A stretch of 64,000 nt of DNA, taken from assembly GCA_000169115.1 (NCBI GenBank), contig AAVV01000005.1:62001-126000 (forward strand), given 5' to 3'. The notes under the pieces were generated by a model. The model saw only the letters and a list, made by a program, of their open reading frames with translations. It did not search any database and had not been told where the DNA came from. A program made the translations under genes and the position numbers. This DNA is from a marine gamma proteobacterium HTCC2080. Lineage in GTDB: Bacteria > Pseudomonadota > Gammaproteobacteria > Pseudomonadales > Halieaceae. Below, in pieces: positions 15,838 to 25,124 of the stretch. How positions within the stretch are numbered: the first letter of the stretch is position 1; every line of letters begins with the position of its first letter.

Positions 15838-17538
15838 ATGTCTATAAGAACACGAATTGTAAAAAGCCTATTGTGGGTCGTGCTTGGGTGTGGCTTTCTG
15901 CAAAGTGCAGTGATTGCGGATGAGAGCGATAAAGGTGCTGCTGGTTACTCGGCGATCCTGGTCCCCGGATCGGGCCAGTATTCTCGTCAAGTCGATAGTT
16001 TACTTCCCGCAGCGCAACCTTTTTTCGATCAGGGGTTACGTTTGGCTTGGGCGTTTTACTTCCCAGAATCAATTGCTTCGTATCAGGAGGCATCTCGACT
16101 CGACCCAACCCATCCGATGCCTTATTGGGGGCTCGCTCATGCAGCGGGTCCCAACCCTAATTCACGCTATGCGCAAATGCCTGATGATCCAAATGGTATT
16201 GGTAAGGCCGCGATCAACAAAGCTTTGGACTATATTGAGCGCGCCAGCGCCACTGAGTCGGCACTCATTCAGGCACTACGAATATTTTACGACGATGAGG
16301 CGATACCTGACCCAGATGATCGAGATCTTGCTTATCTCTCGGCGATGCGGGCTCTTAACCAACAATTTCCTGCGGATCCTGATATCGCCGCGCTTTATGC
16401 TGCTAGCTATATGTCGATTCGCCGGTGGGACTATTGGGACGGTGCCGGTGAGCCAAAGAGTGAAACCCTGCAGGTGGCAGCAGCGTTGGAAAAAATTATC
16501 GAGACCGACCGAACCCATCCTGGGGTACTTCACTTACACATCCATCTAATTGAAGCATCGCGGCATCCTGAGCGCGCCATGGTTTCTGCTAATGCTTTAG
16601 AGGCCACCGTGCCCATTGCTGGCCATGTCGTTCATATGCCAGCACATATCTACATTCGAGTGGGTGACTACGACCGGGCTATAGCAAACAATCGCCGGTC
16701 TTTGGCGGTTGATCAAGAGTTTGCCGCTATCTGGGGTGATCGCCCCTTGCCCAATCAAGGCACTTACAACCTATCCCACCGAGTGCATGCTGGGCATGCG
16801 TTGGACTTTATTCGCTTCGCTGCCACCATGCAGGGCAACTACGCTACGGCTAACGCATCGGCATGGGAAATGGCCAATCGAATGACCCCCGCAGCGGCCA
16901 CTATGGGCCGCGCTCAAAAGCGTCGCGCTGCCCCTTGGTTGGTGCTGAAAATCTTTGGGCGCTGGGATGAGCTACAGGCGTTAGATCCGCCCCAGAAAAC
17001 AACGCCATACTTATCGGGGATTTGGTCCTATGTGCAGGGCAGTGCCTTCGTGGCCAAGGGTGAGCTGGAGCTAGCACGGGCGGAGCTTGAAAAGCTTGAG
17101 GCTATAAAAACAGCGCCAAACAGCGGGGGTAACCGAGCAGGTGCAACCGCAACCACTGAGATTGTAGCCTTGGCAGCACATGGTCTGAGAGGTGAAATCC
17201 AACTCGCTATGGGTGATCTCGAGGGTGCCATTGAATCGTTTGAAGCAGGGGTCGCTGTAGAAGATACTAATAACTACACCGAGCCACCCGACTGGCCGCA
17301 ATCGATGCGGCTATATCTTGGCTCAGCCCTGTTGCGAGCTGGGCGGTATGCTGAGGCTCAAGGCGTATTTGAACGAGATTTACAATGGAACCAAAACAAT
17401 GGGTGGACGCTATTCGGTTTGACGCAAGCACTGCGCGGCCAAAGTTTATCGGTCGCAGCAGATGCTCACGACCTCCAATGGGAAAAGGCCTGGGCGAGCG
17501 CAGACCTACACCTGACCGAAGCTGTTGTGCTCGACTAA
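15838..17538 (+). CDS. Exported TPR protein with conserved histidine clusters
   Basis: A 566-residue protein starting at an ATG preceded by GGGGGA. An N-terminal signal (core LLWVVLGCGFLQSAV, likely cut after VIA) directs it out of the cytoplasm; the VLGC could alternatively be a weak lipobox. TPR-like repeats follow, for example RLAWAFYFPESIASYQEA and PMPYWGLAHAA. The centre carries three His clusters: HLHIH (232-236), HVVHMPAH (263-270) and SHRVHAGH (313-320), a spacing suited to metal binding. C-terminal repeats (GDLEGAIESFEAGV, LRAGRYAEAQGVFERDL) are ordinary TPRs. The family is widespread as TPR proteins of unknown function. A periplasmic metalloprotein role is inference. Confidence 0.7.
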   Translation: MSIRTRIVKSLLWVVLGCGFLQSAVIADESDKGAAGYSAILVPGSGQYSRQVDSLLPAAQPFFDQGLRLAWAFYFPESIASYQEASRLDPTHPMPYWGLAHAAGPNPNSRYAQMPDDPNGIGKAAINKALDYIERASATESALIQALRIFYDDEAIPDPDDRDLAYLSAMRALNQQFPADPDIAALYAASYMSIRRWDYWDGAGEPKSETLQVAAALEKIIETDRTHPGVLHLHIHLIEASRHPERAMVSANALEATVPIAGHVVHMPAHIYIRVGDYDRAIANNRRSLAVDQEFAAIWGDRPLPNQGTYNLSHRVHAGHALDFIRFAATMQGNYATANASAWEMANRMTPAAATMGRAQKRRAAPWLVLKIFGRWDELQALDPPQKTTPYLSGIWSYVQGSAFVAKGELELARAELEKLEAIKTAPNSGGNRAGATATTEIVALAAHGLRGEIQLAMGDLEGAIESFEAGVAVEDTNNYTEPPDWPQSMRLYLGSALLRAGRYAEAQGVFERDLQWNQNNGWTLFGLTQALRGQSLSVAADAHDLQWEKAWASADLHLTEAVVLD

Positions 17539-17562
17539 AATTTCAGGCCTGCACCTTGAGCG

Positions 17563-17958
17563 TTATGCTTTAGCCAGCCGCCACTGCGGCAGGTGCTGGC
17601 CTGCGCTCATCACTAGTAGTCCCGCGAAGATGCCAAGATTTTTCACGAAGTTTTGTAGTTCGTGGCCTTGATTACCCTCTGGATAGGTATTCCAGAAATC
17701 GTGCATTCCTAGGTTTATCAGAATTGTCATGCCGGCAAACATAAGGGCAATCTCTTTGATCCGTAAGCCTGCGATGAGGCACAGTCCTCCCAAGATCTGC
17801 AGCGCTGTAGTAATGGGCAGCAGTACATCTACCATAGGAATATTGTGCAACGTCATATAATCGAGCATGGCCTGGTAGCTCGTGACCTTTGATATCCCCG
17901 GCATTAAAAAATACAGACCCAAAAGGCAACGTCCCAATGTGACCGCTAGTTTTTCCAT
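17563..17958 (-). CDS. DoxX family membrane protein
   Basis: A 131-residue integral membrane protein with four hydrophobic segments and the DoxX hallmarks RCLLGLYFLMPGISKV near the start, ILGGLCLIAGL, and LQNFVKNLGIFAGLLVM at the end. DoxX-type proteins are associated with redox and thiosulphate metabolism, but most paralogues, including this one, lack a defined role. AAGGA lies upstream of the ATG. It is transcribed away from the aminotransferase gene. Confidence 0.85.
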   Translation of the reverse strand: MEKLAVTLGRCLLGLYFLMPGISKVTSYQAMLDYMTLHNIPMVDVLLPITTALQILGGLCLIAGLRIKEIALMFAGMTILINLGMHDFWNTYPEGNQGHELQNFVKNLGIFAGLLVMSAGQHLPQWRLAKA

Positions 17959-18317
17959 CGTAGTGTGTCCTTATAGTTATCGTGTGCTTAGGATTAAACC
18001 GCGTTTATTTGCCAATAGATATGATGGTTAAAACATTTTTTTGTTGCTAAAAAAAGTTAAGGGGATGGGTATTGGCGCGACTGATCATCGCTTCGGAAAA
18101 ATGAAAAATACACGCGCCTATAAAACTCCGCGCTTAAGATGATGAGCAGTTTCTGGGTGCGCCGCCCGTTCGAAAGAGTCCGTGGGGGATAGGTCATTTA
18201 TGAGCGTTTATCAGGGCGTCTAACACGCCTAAAATGTGGATTCCAGCGGATGCAAACCACCCCCTTTAGGGGGTTGGCTAACATGCAACGAGAGAGTAGC
18301 GTTAGCGGGAAGTTTTG
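17959..18317. other. Divergent intergenic region with a small hairpin
   Basis: No gene is visible. It must carry promoters for the DoxX gene and the aminotransferase. A near-perfect inverted repeat (CCACCCCCT at 18257-18265 with AGGGGGTTGG at 18268-18277) lies about 40 bases before the aminotransferase start. It has no T tract, so it is more likely a leader structure than a terminator. No known riboswitch is recognised. Confidence 0.4.
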
Positions 18318-19682
18318 ATGCTATTGGGGCAAGCCATGACAGCCATGATTTATCCAACGACCAATCCTGCAGCCACCGAAGTCATGGTGGTATCTAGAGG
18401 TGAGGGCCCTTACATCTACGATCAGGCGGGTAAGCAATACCTTGAGGGCATGGCGGGGCTTTGGTGCACTTCCCTGGGTTATGGCAATCAGGAAATTATT
18501 GAAACCGCGACCCGGCAAATGGAGCAGCTGAGCTTTAGCCACATGTTCAGCGGTAAGACTCACCCGTCGGCAATTGAGCTTGCCGATAAGCTTGCGGCAA
18601 TGGCCCCCATTGATGATGCCCGAGTTTTTTTAGGCGCTTCAGGCTCCGACGCGAACGATACCTTGGTGAAGTTGATTCGCTATTATGCGGTCGCGAGTGG
18701 CCAGCCCGATAGGGTCAAGATTATCGCGAGAGATAAGGGCTACCATGGGGTGTCAGTCGCATCAGCCGCACTGACAGGGTTGCACGCCAACCATGCGCAC
18801 TTTCAATTACCCTTCGATGCCTTGGGAGTCCTCCGGACCGGTGCCCCACATTATTATCGTTGTGCTGAAGCTGGAGAAACGGAGGCCGACTTTGTGGCGA
18901 GACGGGCTAGTGAGCTTGAGGCGCTTATTCTCGATGAAGGCCCTGATACCATTGCGGCCATGATTGCTGAGCCTGTCAATGGTGCGGGTGGGGTAATTAT
19001 TCCTCCTGAGGGTTATTTTGAAGCCGTGCAAGCCGTCTTAGATAAGTACGGCATTATGCTTTGGGATGACGAGGTCATTTGTGGATTTGGGCGTTTAGGG
19101 GCCGCCTTTGGAGCTGAAAAGCTCAATATGAAGCCCCGTATGATGGCTTGTGCCAAGGCGCTAACCTCAGCGTATGTGCCGTTATCAGCGGCAATTGTTG
19201 CAGGAGACATTGCCGAAGCTATCGCCGGTCCTGCAGCAGATATGGGGGTATTTGGCCATGGCTATACCTATAGTGGCCATCCCTTGGGATGTGCCGTAGC
19301 CAGCAAAGTTCTGGATATCTATGTTCGCGACCGGCTTTTTGAGCATGCCGCTACGTTGGGCGCTTACATGAGCAAGCGATTAGCCGAGTTTTCAGACCAC
19401 CCGCTTGTTGGCGAAGTGTCTGCTATGGGGTTGCTGGGAGCGCTTGAACTGGTTGCCAATAAAGACAGCAAACAGCCCTTCGAAGGTATGAGGGTAGCGC
19501 AGTTCTGTGCCAAAGCTGCAGAAGACAACGGTCTAATTATCCGACCTCTCGGCGGCAATCGGATGGCCTTGTGTCCGCCGCTGATTATTCAAGAGGCTCA
19601 CGTTGATGAAATCATGGATAAATTGAGCAGAGCGCTGGATAGCACGTTGGATTTTGTGACGGCAGAAGGCCTTACCGTTTAA
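18318..19682 (+). CDS. Class III PLP-dependent aminotransferase
   Basis: A 454-residue omega-aminotransferase. Family features are GMAGLWCTSLGYGN near the start, VFLGASGSDANDTLVKL, the PLP-binding DKGYHG, AEPVNGAGGVIIPPEGYF, LWDDEVICGFGRLG and the catalytic lysine in CAKALTSAYVPLSA, then FGHGYTYSGHPLGCAV. It transfers an omega-amino group to a 2-oxo acid such as pyruvate. Donor preference (beta-alanine, GABA, diamine or taurine) cannot be read from sequence. The succinate-semialdehyde-type dehydrogenase 2.4 kb away would fit GABA or putrescine use. CGGGAAG precedes the ATG; a TTG lies immediately upstream. Its TAA overlaps the TAA of the convergent egtD. Confidence 0.88.
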   Translation: MLLGQAMTAMIYPTTNPAATEVMVVSRGEGPYIYDQAGKQYLEGMAGLWCTSLGYGNQEIIETATRQMEQLSFSHMFSGKTHPSAIELADKLAAMAPIDDARVFLGASGSDANDTLVKLIRYYAVASGQPDRVKIIARDKGYHGVSVASAALTGLHANHAHFQLPFDALGVLRTGAPHYYRCAEAGETEADFVARRASELEALILDEGPDTIAAMIAEPVNGAGGVIIPPEGYFEAVQAVLDKYGIMLWDDEVICGFGRLGAAFGAEKLNMKPRMMACAKALTSAYVPLSAAIVAGDIAEAIAGPAADMGVFGHGYTYSGHPLGCAVASKVLDIYVRDRLFEHAATLGAYMSKRLAEFSDHPLVGEVSAMGLLGALELVANKDSKQPFEGMRVAQFCAKAAEDNGLIIRPLGGNRMALCPPLIIQEAHVDEIMDKLSRALDSTLDFVTAEGLTV

Positions 19683-20665
19683 GCAGTCTGCATTAATGCT
19701 AGGCAAAACTGCGACTGGCTATCGAGCCAATGGTGCGTGACGACCATGCCGCCGGCTGTAGCCAAGTCTTCGATGTTGTCGAGGGTGAATTTGTGTGAGT
19801 GTTCCGTTCTGATAACTGCCCCCGGAGCAAAAGTCAGTGTTTGGGTGCCGATTGTTACTGATTGCGCTGATTGCGCGACGAGCTCCATTTCGATGCGTCG
19901 CATCTTGGAGTTATAGCGGGCTTGGTGCTGCCAATTGTTGGGTTCAAAATTGGATCCCGTTCGGGCATTAACAACGGCAAGCATGTTGCGGTTAAATTCC
20001 GCTGTGATACCGGAAGCGTCATCATATGCGCGTTGTAAAACGGCGCTGTCTTTGTGTAGGTCGACGCCAAGCAAGATGCCCCCTTGAGTGCCAACCACTT
20101 TTGCGAGTTGTCCAATAAAGTCTCTCTGTGCTGCGGGGTCGAAATTCCCCAGGGTCGAGCCCGGGTAGAAAACGATGCGCCGCCCCTGAGGAATGTTTTC
20201 TGTAAAAGCCCAGTTCTGCGTAAAGTCTGCTGCAATCGCGGTCACTGCCAAATCTGGATGCGCCATTGCTGTATTGGCGGCTGCTTCTAGTAGAAAGTCG
20301 CCCGCGATATCAATCGGTACGAAAGCCCTGGGCATGGCGCGCTCGAGTAGGGGCTGGACTTTACTGCAGTTCCCGCTGCCGGGCTCAATAATAATGTCAC
20401 CCTCACCAAGGGCCTTTGCTATGTCGTCCAGGTGGCGATCGAAAATTTCTGCCTCAGCACGTGTCAGGTAATATTCGGGTAGCTCGGTAATGCCCTCGAA
20501 AAGTTCTGAGCCTCGAGAATCATAAAAGTACTTGGGGGACAGCCGCGGTGGGGATTGTGCCAGTGAGGTTAATACCTCGCGGGTTTCATCAATGACGGGG
20601 CGTGGCGTTTCGATAAATTTGAGATTGGGTGGAAAATTCTGTCTGAGATTGGGCGTAGATGTCAT
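19679..20665 (-). CDS. egtD: L-histidine N-alpha-methyltransferase, ergothioneine biosynthesis
   Basis: A 328-residue SAM-dependent enzyme expected to trimethylate histidine to hercynine. The EgtD signature is clear: LSPKYFYDSRGSELFEGITELPEYYLTR-type N-terminus, SAM-binding IIIEPGSGNCSKV, VPIDIAGDFL, and the FYPGSTLGNF loop. Later RIEMELVAQ and IRTEHSHKFTLD supply the substrate-binding C-terminal part. Length is normal. Its ATG overlaps the stop of the upstream egtB (ATGA), so the two are translationally coupled. The gene ends four bases into the convergent aminotransferase gene. Confidence 0.93.
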   Translation of the reverse strand: MTSTPNLRQNFPPNLKFIETPRPVIDETREVLTSLAQSPPRLSPKYFYDSRGSELFEGITELPEYYLTRAEAEIFDRHLDDIAKALGEGDIIIEPGSGNCSKVQPLLERAMPRAFVPIDIAGDFLLEAAANTAMAHPDLAVTAIAADFTQNWAFTENIPQGRRIVFYPGSTLGNFDPAAQRDFIGQLAKVVGTQGGILLGVDLHKDSAVLQRAYDDASGITAEFNRNMLAVVNARTGSNFEPNNWQHQARYNSKMRRIEMELVAQSAQSVTIGTQTLTFAPGAVIRTEHSHKFTLDNIEDLATAGGMVVTHHWLDSQSQFCLALMQTA

Positions 20666-21909
20666 GGGGAGGTAGCCGTTTTTCCGAGTCGCAGGCCCGT
20701 AAATTGCCAGCGGTCTGCGGGGTAAAAAAAGTTCCGATAGTGTAGCCGTTGTTGCAGTTCAGGGGTGGCAAAAGAGCTGCCACGCAATACCCATTGGCTG
20801 CTCATGAACTTCCCGTTGTACTCACCAACGGCGCCTTTATCGGGTTGGTAGCCTGGATAAGGCCCGTAGGCGGATTGGGTCCATTGCCAAACACTACCGA
20901 ACCATCCTGACTGGTTCATTGCGTCTGACAGTCCGGCGGGCCTAATCTCAGGGGTTTGCCTGGAGGCGGCGTATTCCCATTCAAATTCGGTGGGCAGTCG
21001 GCAGCCAGACCACCGAGCATATGCCTCTGCTTCATAACCTGAAAGGTGGCAGACAGGGGCGTTGAGATCGAGGGGCTGAACTCCCTGCAAGCTGAAGATT
21101 CGATTTTGATCTAGCCAGTGCAAGGGGCGGCGCCACTGTTCGCGATTAACGGTGTCCCATCCCTCAGATAGCCACCATTGGGCGTCGAGGTAGCCGCCAG
21201 CATCAATAAACTTCTGGTATTCGCCGTTCGTGACCAGGCGATTGGCAATAACAAAGGGCTCTAGAAAATGGCGATGACGAGGATGTTCGTTGTCAAAAGA
21301 AAACCCCTCATCACCAGCCCCTACCTCAATAAGCCCACCATCGAATTTAAGCCACTCGACCTTGGCAGCAGCAGGGTGAAGTGGGGCTGGAGTCGCATTG
21401 AAGATAGGGTGGCTTGGGTTAAGGGAAAAACTGTAGAGCAGGTCGGTGACTAACAGTTCCTGATGTTGCATCTCATGTTGGAGCCCTAAATCAATGAGTT
21501 GTAACTGCTCAGGGTTAAACTGGTCTGCGTTCAGACTTTTGACTATCTGATCATCGACCTGCATTCGCCATTGAATGATATCGGACAGTGCCGGCCGACT
21601 TAATATACCGCGGGCAGCCCGGGCATGGGGTTGACCAAGGCCGTTGTAGTAAGAGTTAAACAATGTTTTCCAGCTGCTAGGAGTGCTGGGCTCCAGTGCC
21701 AGTGGCTCCAACACAAAGGTCGCAAAAAACCAATTGGTGTGCGCTAAGTGCCATTTTGGCGGGCTGGCAAAAGGGGCGCCCTGAATCATGTGGTCTTCAG
21801 GAGATAGGCTATCGCACAGGGTTAGCGAGTAATCCCGGCAGGTTTTGAAGGCCTGAATGCGATCTTCCTGTTCGCATGGGTCGACTATTTTTGACGCGTG
21901 TTGGGGCAC
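20662..21909 (-). CDS. egtB: Ergothioneine biosynthesis sulfoxide synthase EgtB
   Basis: A 415-residue non-haem iron enzyme that joins a thiol donor to hercynine. The N-terminal DinB-type domain has PPKWHLAHTNWFFATFVLEP and the iron-binding HEMQHQE (H-x3-H-x-E). The C-terminal half is a formylglycine-generating-enzyme-like fold (GGLIEVGAGDEGFSFDNE, NRLVTNGEYQKFI, AYARWSGCRLPTEFEWEYA, LRGSSFATPE). No egtA, egtC or egtE is adjacent. Two-gene egtB-egtD loci are common outside actinobacteria, with a general cysteine lyase finishing the pathway. Preferred thiol (cysteine or gamma-glutamylcysteine) is not evident. Confidence 0.92.
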   Translation of the reverse strand: MPQHASKIVDPCEQEDRIQAFKTCRDYSLTLCDSLSPEDHMIQGAPFASPPKWHLAHTNWFFATFVLEPLALEPSTPSSWKTLFNSYYNGLGQPHARAARGILSRPALSDIIQWRMQVDDQIVKSLNADQFNPEQLQLIDLGLQHEMQHQELLVTDLLYSFSLNPSHPIFNATPAPLHPAAAKVEWLKFDGGLIEVGAGDEGFSFDNEHPRHRHFLEPFVIANRLVTNGEYQKFIDAGGYLDAQWWLSEGWDTVNREQWRRPLHWLDQNRIFSLQGVQPLDLNAPVCHLSGYEAEAYARWSGCRLPTEFEWEYAASRQTPEIRPAGLSDAMNQSGWFGSVWQWTQSAYGPYPGYQPDKGAVGEYNGKFMSSQWVLRGSSFATPELQQRLHYRNFFYPADRWQFTGLRLGKTATSP

Positions 21910-22091
21910 TAATCGTCGTCTCCGTTATTGCGCTTATTTGCTGTTGAAAGAGCTGGTGCGCGTCTGATTGGTTAGTCTAAAGCACACGTATGCAGAGTTC
22001 ACCTATGGTGATTACCGTCTGACTCGAGAGGCATTCAGTGAGTGAAAGGGCGGCAGAGGTTGCAGGCTTTTAGCTACCAGCGTAGCTGAGC

Positions 22092-23555
22092 TTACTGGTT
22101 TAATCCGCCCATCAACATATATTTGATTTCCAGATAGTCATCGATACCGTATTTAGAGCCCTCGCGACCTGACCCAGACTCTTTTACGCCACCAAAAGGT
22201 GCCATTTCATTAGAGATGATGCCCTCATTAATGCCGACAATACCGTATTCGAGAGCTTCAGCGACTCGCCAGACTCGTCCAATATCCCGAGTGTAAAAGT
22301 AACTGGCAAGTCCGAACTCGGTGTCGTTCGCGAGCTCAATGGCTTCTGCTTCTGTTTCGAAGCTTATGATGGGTGCGACAGGACCAAAAATCTCATTGCG
22401 AAAGACCGGCATCTCAGGGCGAACTCCCGTAAGAATCGTGGGCTGGTAAAAGCAGCCGCCTAAATTGCTGGGTGCGCCTCCCAGGACGAGCTTGGCACCA
22501 GCGCTGATCGATCCTTGCACTAACTCATGCACATCGTTAACGGCTTTCGCATTAACAAGAGGTCCTAGATCGACGTTTTCATCAAGACCGTTTCCTAGCT
22601 TAAGCGACTCCGTGGCCGCGACCAGTTTGGCAGTGAACTCTTCGGCAATGCCGGCCTGCACTAACAGACGATTTGAGCAGACGCAGGTTTGGCCGCTGTT
22701 ACGGTACTTAGAAATTAATGCGCCCTGTACAGCACTATCGATGTCAGCATCATCAAAGACTATGAAGGGTGCATTGCCTCCCAACTCCATAGAAGTTTTT
22801 TTCAGGGTTGGCACGCACTGAGCTTCCAGCATTTTTCCAATGGGTGTAGACCCGGTGAACGACAGCTTGCGCACGGTTGGATTGCTGGTGAGTTCTGCGC
22901 CGATGTCTGAAGAACTGCCTGCCAAAACATTTAACACGCCGGGGGGAATGCCCGCCTGATGAGCTAGCTCGGCAAGTGCCAGTGCGGAGAGGGGCGTTTC
23001 ACTCGCGGGCTTAATTACAATAGTACAGCCGGCAGCGAGAGCTGGTGCGGCTTTTCGAGTAATCATAGCGTTGGGAAAATTCCAAGGTGTGATAGCGGCA
23101 CACACACCAACAGGTTGCTTAATACAGATAATTCTTTTGTCGCCGCTAGGGGCGGGAATAACATCTCCGTCTATGCGCTTGGCTTGTTCCGCAAACCACT
23201 CAATGTAAGAGGCACCGTAGGCGACCTCGCCCCTAGACTCGGCTAAGGTTTTGCCTTGCTCTAGCGTCATGATGCGAGCTAGGTCCTCTTGATTTGCCAT
23301 AATCAAATCAAACCAGCGGCGCATAACTTGAGCGCGTTGCTTGGCGGGCTGCTGGCGCCAGCTCAACATGGCAGTTTCAGCAGCCGCAATGGCGCGTCTG
23401 GTCTCAGCTGCGCCGGTTTTAGCGACATCAGTAATCAGCGCTCCTGTCGCCGGGTTGGTCACAGGAAGCCGGGCGCCATTATCAGCTCCAATCCACTCGC
23501 CATTGACGAAAGCCTCGGTTCTGAAAAGCGTTGGGTTGGTCAGTTCTATATTCAT
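22092..23555 (-). CDS. gabD: NAD(P)-dependent succinate-semialdehyde-type dehydrogenase
   Basis: A 487-residue aldehyde dehydrogenase, complete in contrast to the truncated one earlier in the window. Catalytic residues are visible: Glu in SMELGGNAPFIVFDDADID and Cys in RNSGQTCVCSNR, with cofactor motifs ITPWNFPNAMI and FTGSTPIGK. The C-terminal NEGIISNEMAPFGGVKESGSGREG is the GabD/GabD2-type ending, suggesting oxidation of succinate semialdehyde to succinate. Together with the nearby class III aminotransferase it could complete a GABA or polyamine degradation route. It is co-directional with egtB after a 182-base gap but need not share its promoter. Confidence 0.85.
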   Translation of the reverse strand: MNIELTNPTLFRTEAFVNGEWIGADNGARLPVTNPATGALITDVAKTGAAETRRAIAAAETAMLSWRQQPAKQRAQVMRRWFDLIMANQEDLARIMTLEQGKTLAESRGEVAYGASYIEWFAEQAKRIDGDVIPAPSGDKRIICIKQPVGVCAAITPWNFPNAMITRKAAPALAAGCTIVIKPASETPLSALALAELAHQAGIPPGVLNVLAGSSSDIGAELTSNPTVRKLSFTGSTPIGKMLEAQCVPTLKKTSMELGGNAPFIVFDDADIDSAVQGALISKYRNSGQTCVCSNRLLVQAGIAEEFTAKLVAATESLKLGNGLDENVDLGPLVNAKAVNDVHELVQGSISAGAKLVLGGAPSNLGGCFYQPTILTGVRPEMPVFRNEIFGPVAPIISFETEAEAIELANDTEFGLASYFYTRDIGRVWRVAEALEYGIVGINEGIISNEMAPFGGVKESGSGREGSKYGIDDYLEIKYMLMGGLNQ

Positions 23556-23834
23556 TAAAAGCTTCCTTGACTCGGGCTGAATTTATTTGCCGCCAAATTG
23601 TGTATGTTCGCTGGGTTTTGCGCATGAAGATTAGCAGTTAAATGGCAGAGTAAAAGCCCTCTTTCAACGGCGCTTTATCGGATTTTTTCTAACGCAGCAA
23701 AGTGCTTTCCGTTGCGACTGTGAGCTTTCGGCGGTGAGCGTACGTTTGGTGCGAGCCTGAGTGCATCTGTGTTTTAAGTATCTACCGTTTTATCTGGCTA
23801 TTAACTTTATGAACCTTGTCCCACAACCGATCTT

Positions 23835-24896
23835 TTACTCACCTCTGCCTGGTCGCGTTCTCAAGCTATGTTTGCGCATAAGGCTGCGCATTTGATCGTA
23901 ACTTAAACCCAGTAATTGAGCTGCAATCTTTTGGCTTTGTTTGCTCTCTTCAAGTGCACAAACCAGCCAGTCACGTTCGATCGCCTGTAGCTTTTCACGT
24001 AAATCAGTAGGCCAAGCCTTATCGTGAGATTCAGCGGCTTCAGCGGGTTCAGCGGCTTTGTTATTTTGGGTATGACCGTCCAGCATTTGTGTGCCGCTTA
24101 AGCTGGACGTGCCGTCGTGAGCGAAGCTGTGAAATGGATTGATGACTACTTGATCAACGGCTGTATCTTGGTCTCCCCAGCGATATACGGAGCGTTCCAC
24201 GACATTTTTTAGCTCGCGAATATTCCCCGGCCAGTGGTGGCTCAACATGGTTTTCAGGGCGATCTCGCCAAAGCCTTGAAAGAGTGGCCACCCTAACTCC
24301 GCCACCATTTTGATGGCGAAATGGTGTGCAAGCTCAGTGATATCGTCTTGACGCTCTCTAAGGGGGGGGAGGCGAACAACATCGAAGGTCATCCGATCCA
24401 GCAAGTCCCATCGAAACTCTCCTGCATCGGCTAACTTAGGGAGGTCGGCATTGGTGGCGGCAATAACGCGTACATTGACTTGAAGGGTTTTACTGCCTCC
24501 AACCCGTTCAAATTCGCCGTACTCAATGAGCCTTAACAGTTTTTCTTGCAGACGCAGCGACATAGTGCCCAGCTCGTCAAGGAATAGCGTGCCTTGGTCA
24601 GCACGTTCAAAACGACCGATGTGTTGCTTAGTGGCGCCGGTGAATGCACCCGCTTCGTGGCCAAATAGTTCACTTTCAAGCAGTGTTTCTGTAATGGCGC
24701 CGCAATTTATTTTGACGAATGCCCCAGCCCAGCGTGGTGATAAAAAGTGCAGGCGTTCTGCCGCTAGCTCTTTGCCTGTGCCTCGCTCACCCAGAATTAA
24801 GACGGGACGATCGATACTCGCTAGGGATGAGAGATGGTCTAGAGCCGCCATTAGTGCGGGCGACTGCCCAATCATATTTTGTTTTATTCTTTCCAT
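23835..24896 (-). CDS. pspF: Sigma-54 activator PspF
   Basis: A 353-residue AAA+ enhancer-binding protein that starts directly with the ATPase domain and has no receiver or sensor domain, as in PspF. Walker A is GERGTGKE, the sigma-54 contact loop is GAFTGA (residues 83-88), and the Fis-type HTH at the end is IAAQLLGLSYDQMRSLMRKH. It is divergent from the psp genes and is expected to activate their sigma-54 promoter when PspA is titrated away. A linker of about 70 residues rich in Ala and Glu separates ATPase and HTH. Confidence 0.92.
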   Translation of the reverse strand: MERIKQNMIGQSPALMAALDHLSSLASIDRPVLILGERGTGKELAAERLHFLSPRWAGAFVKINCGAITETLLESELFGHEAGAFTGATKQHIGRFERADQGTLFLDELGTMSLRLQEKLLRLIEYGEFERVGGSKTLQVNVRVIAATNADLPKLADAGEFRWDLLDRMTFDVVRLPPLRERQDDITELAHHFAIKMVAELGWPLFQGFGEIALKTMLSHHWPGNIRELKNVVERSVYRWGDQDTAVDQVVINPFHSFAHDGTSSLSGTQMLDGHTQNNKAAEPAEAAESHDKAWPTDLREKLQAIERDWLVCALEESKQSQKIAAQLLGLSYDQMRSLMRKHSLRTRPGRGE

Positions 24897-24906
24897 GGGT
24901 TAAATA

Positions 24907-24952
24907 TACCTTAAAAGGTAATTTATTCTCAAGAATAGGTATAAATAACCTT
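24907..24952. promoter_or_regulatory. Nested inverted repeats upstream of psp, candidate PspF sites
   Basis: TACCTT-AA-AAGGTA is a perfect 6-bp inverted repeat (24907-24920). A longer imperfect one pairs AAGGTAATTTAT (24915-24926) with ATAAATAACCTT (24941-24952), 11 of 12 positions. They lie 75-120 bases upstream of the sigma-54 promoter and right at the pspF start, the expected place for enhancer binding and pspF autoregulation. Confidence 0.55.
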
Positions 24953-25024
24953 AATATGTGGCTTTTTACATGTCTATATCGAGTAAAAAAATATAGGTGG
25001 CTGTTTTTATTGAAAAAAAACCGA

Positions 25025-25041
25025 TTGGCACGTAGATCGCT
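25025..25041 (+). promoter_or_regulatory. Sigma-54 promoter of the psp operon
   Basis: TTGGCAC, five bases, then TCGCT match the -24/-12 consensus (TTGGCAC-N5-TTGCW) with the GG and GC at correct spacing; only one base of the -12 element deviates. It lies about 85 bases upstream of the first small gene and downstream of the PspF-type inverted repeats. Confidence 0.8.
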
Positions 25042-25124
25042 ATAACCGGGGTGTAGGCGCCGGAGTGGCCGGTTTCTCGAGGGGCATGACGCCCAATCTA
25101 CCAACGAAAAAGGGATAGAAAAAC

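Noticed and set aside
18257-18277. Riboswitch or terminator before the aminotransferase
   Set aside because: It is a single GC-rich hairpin with no T tract and no recognised aptamer core.
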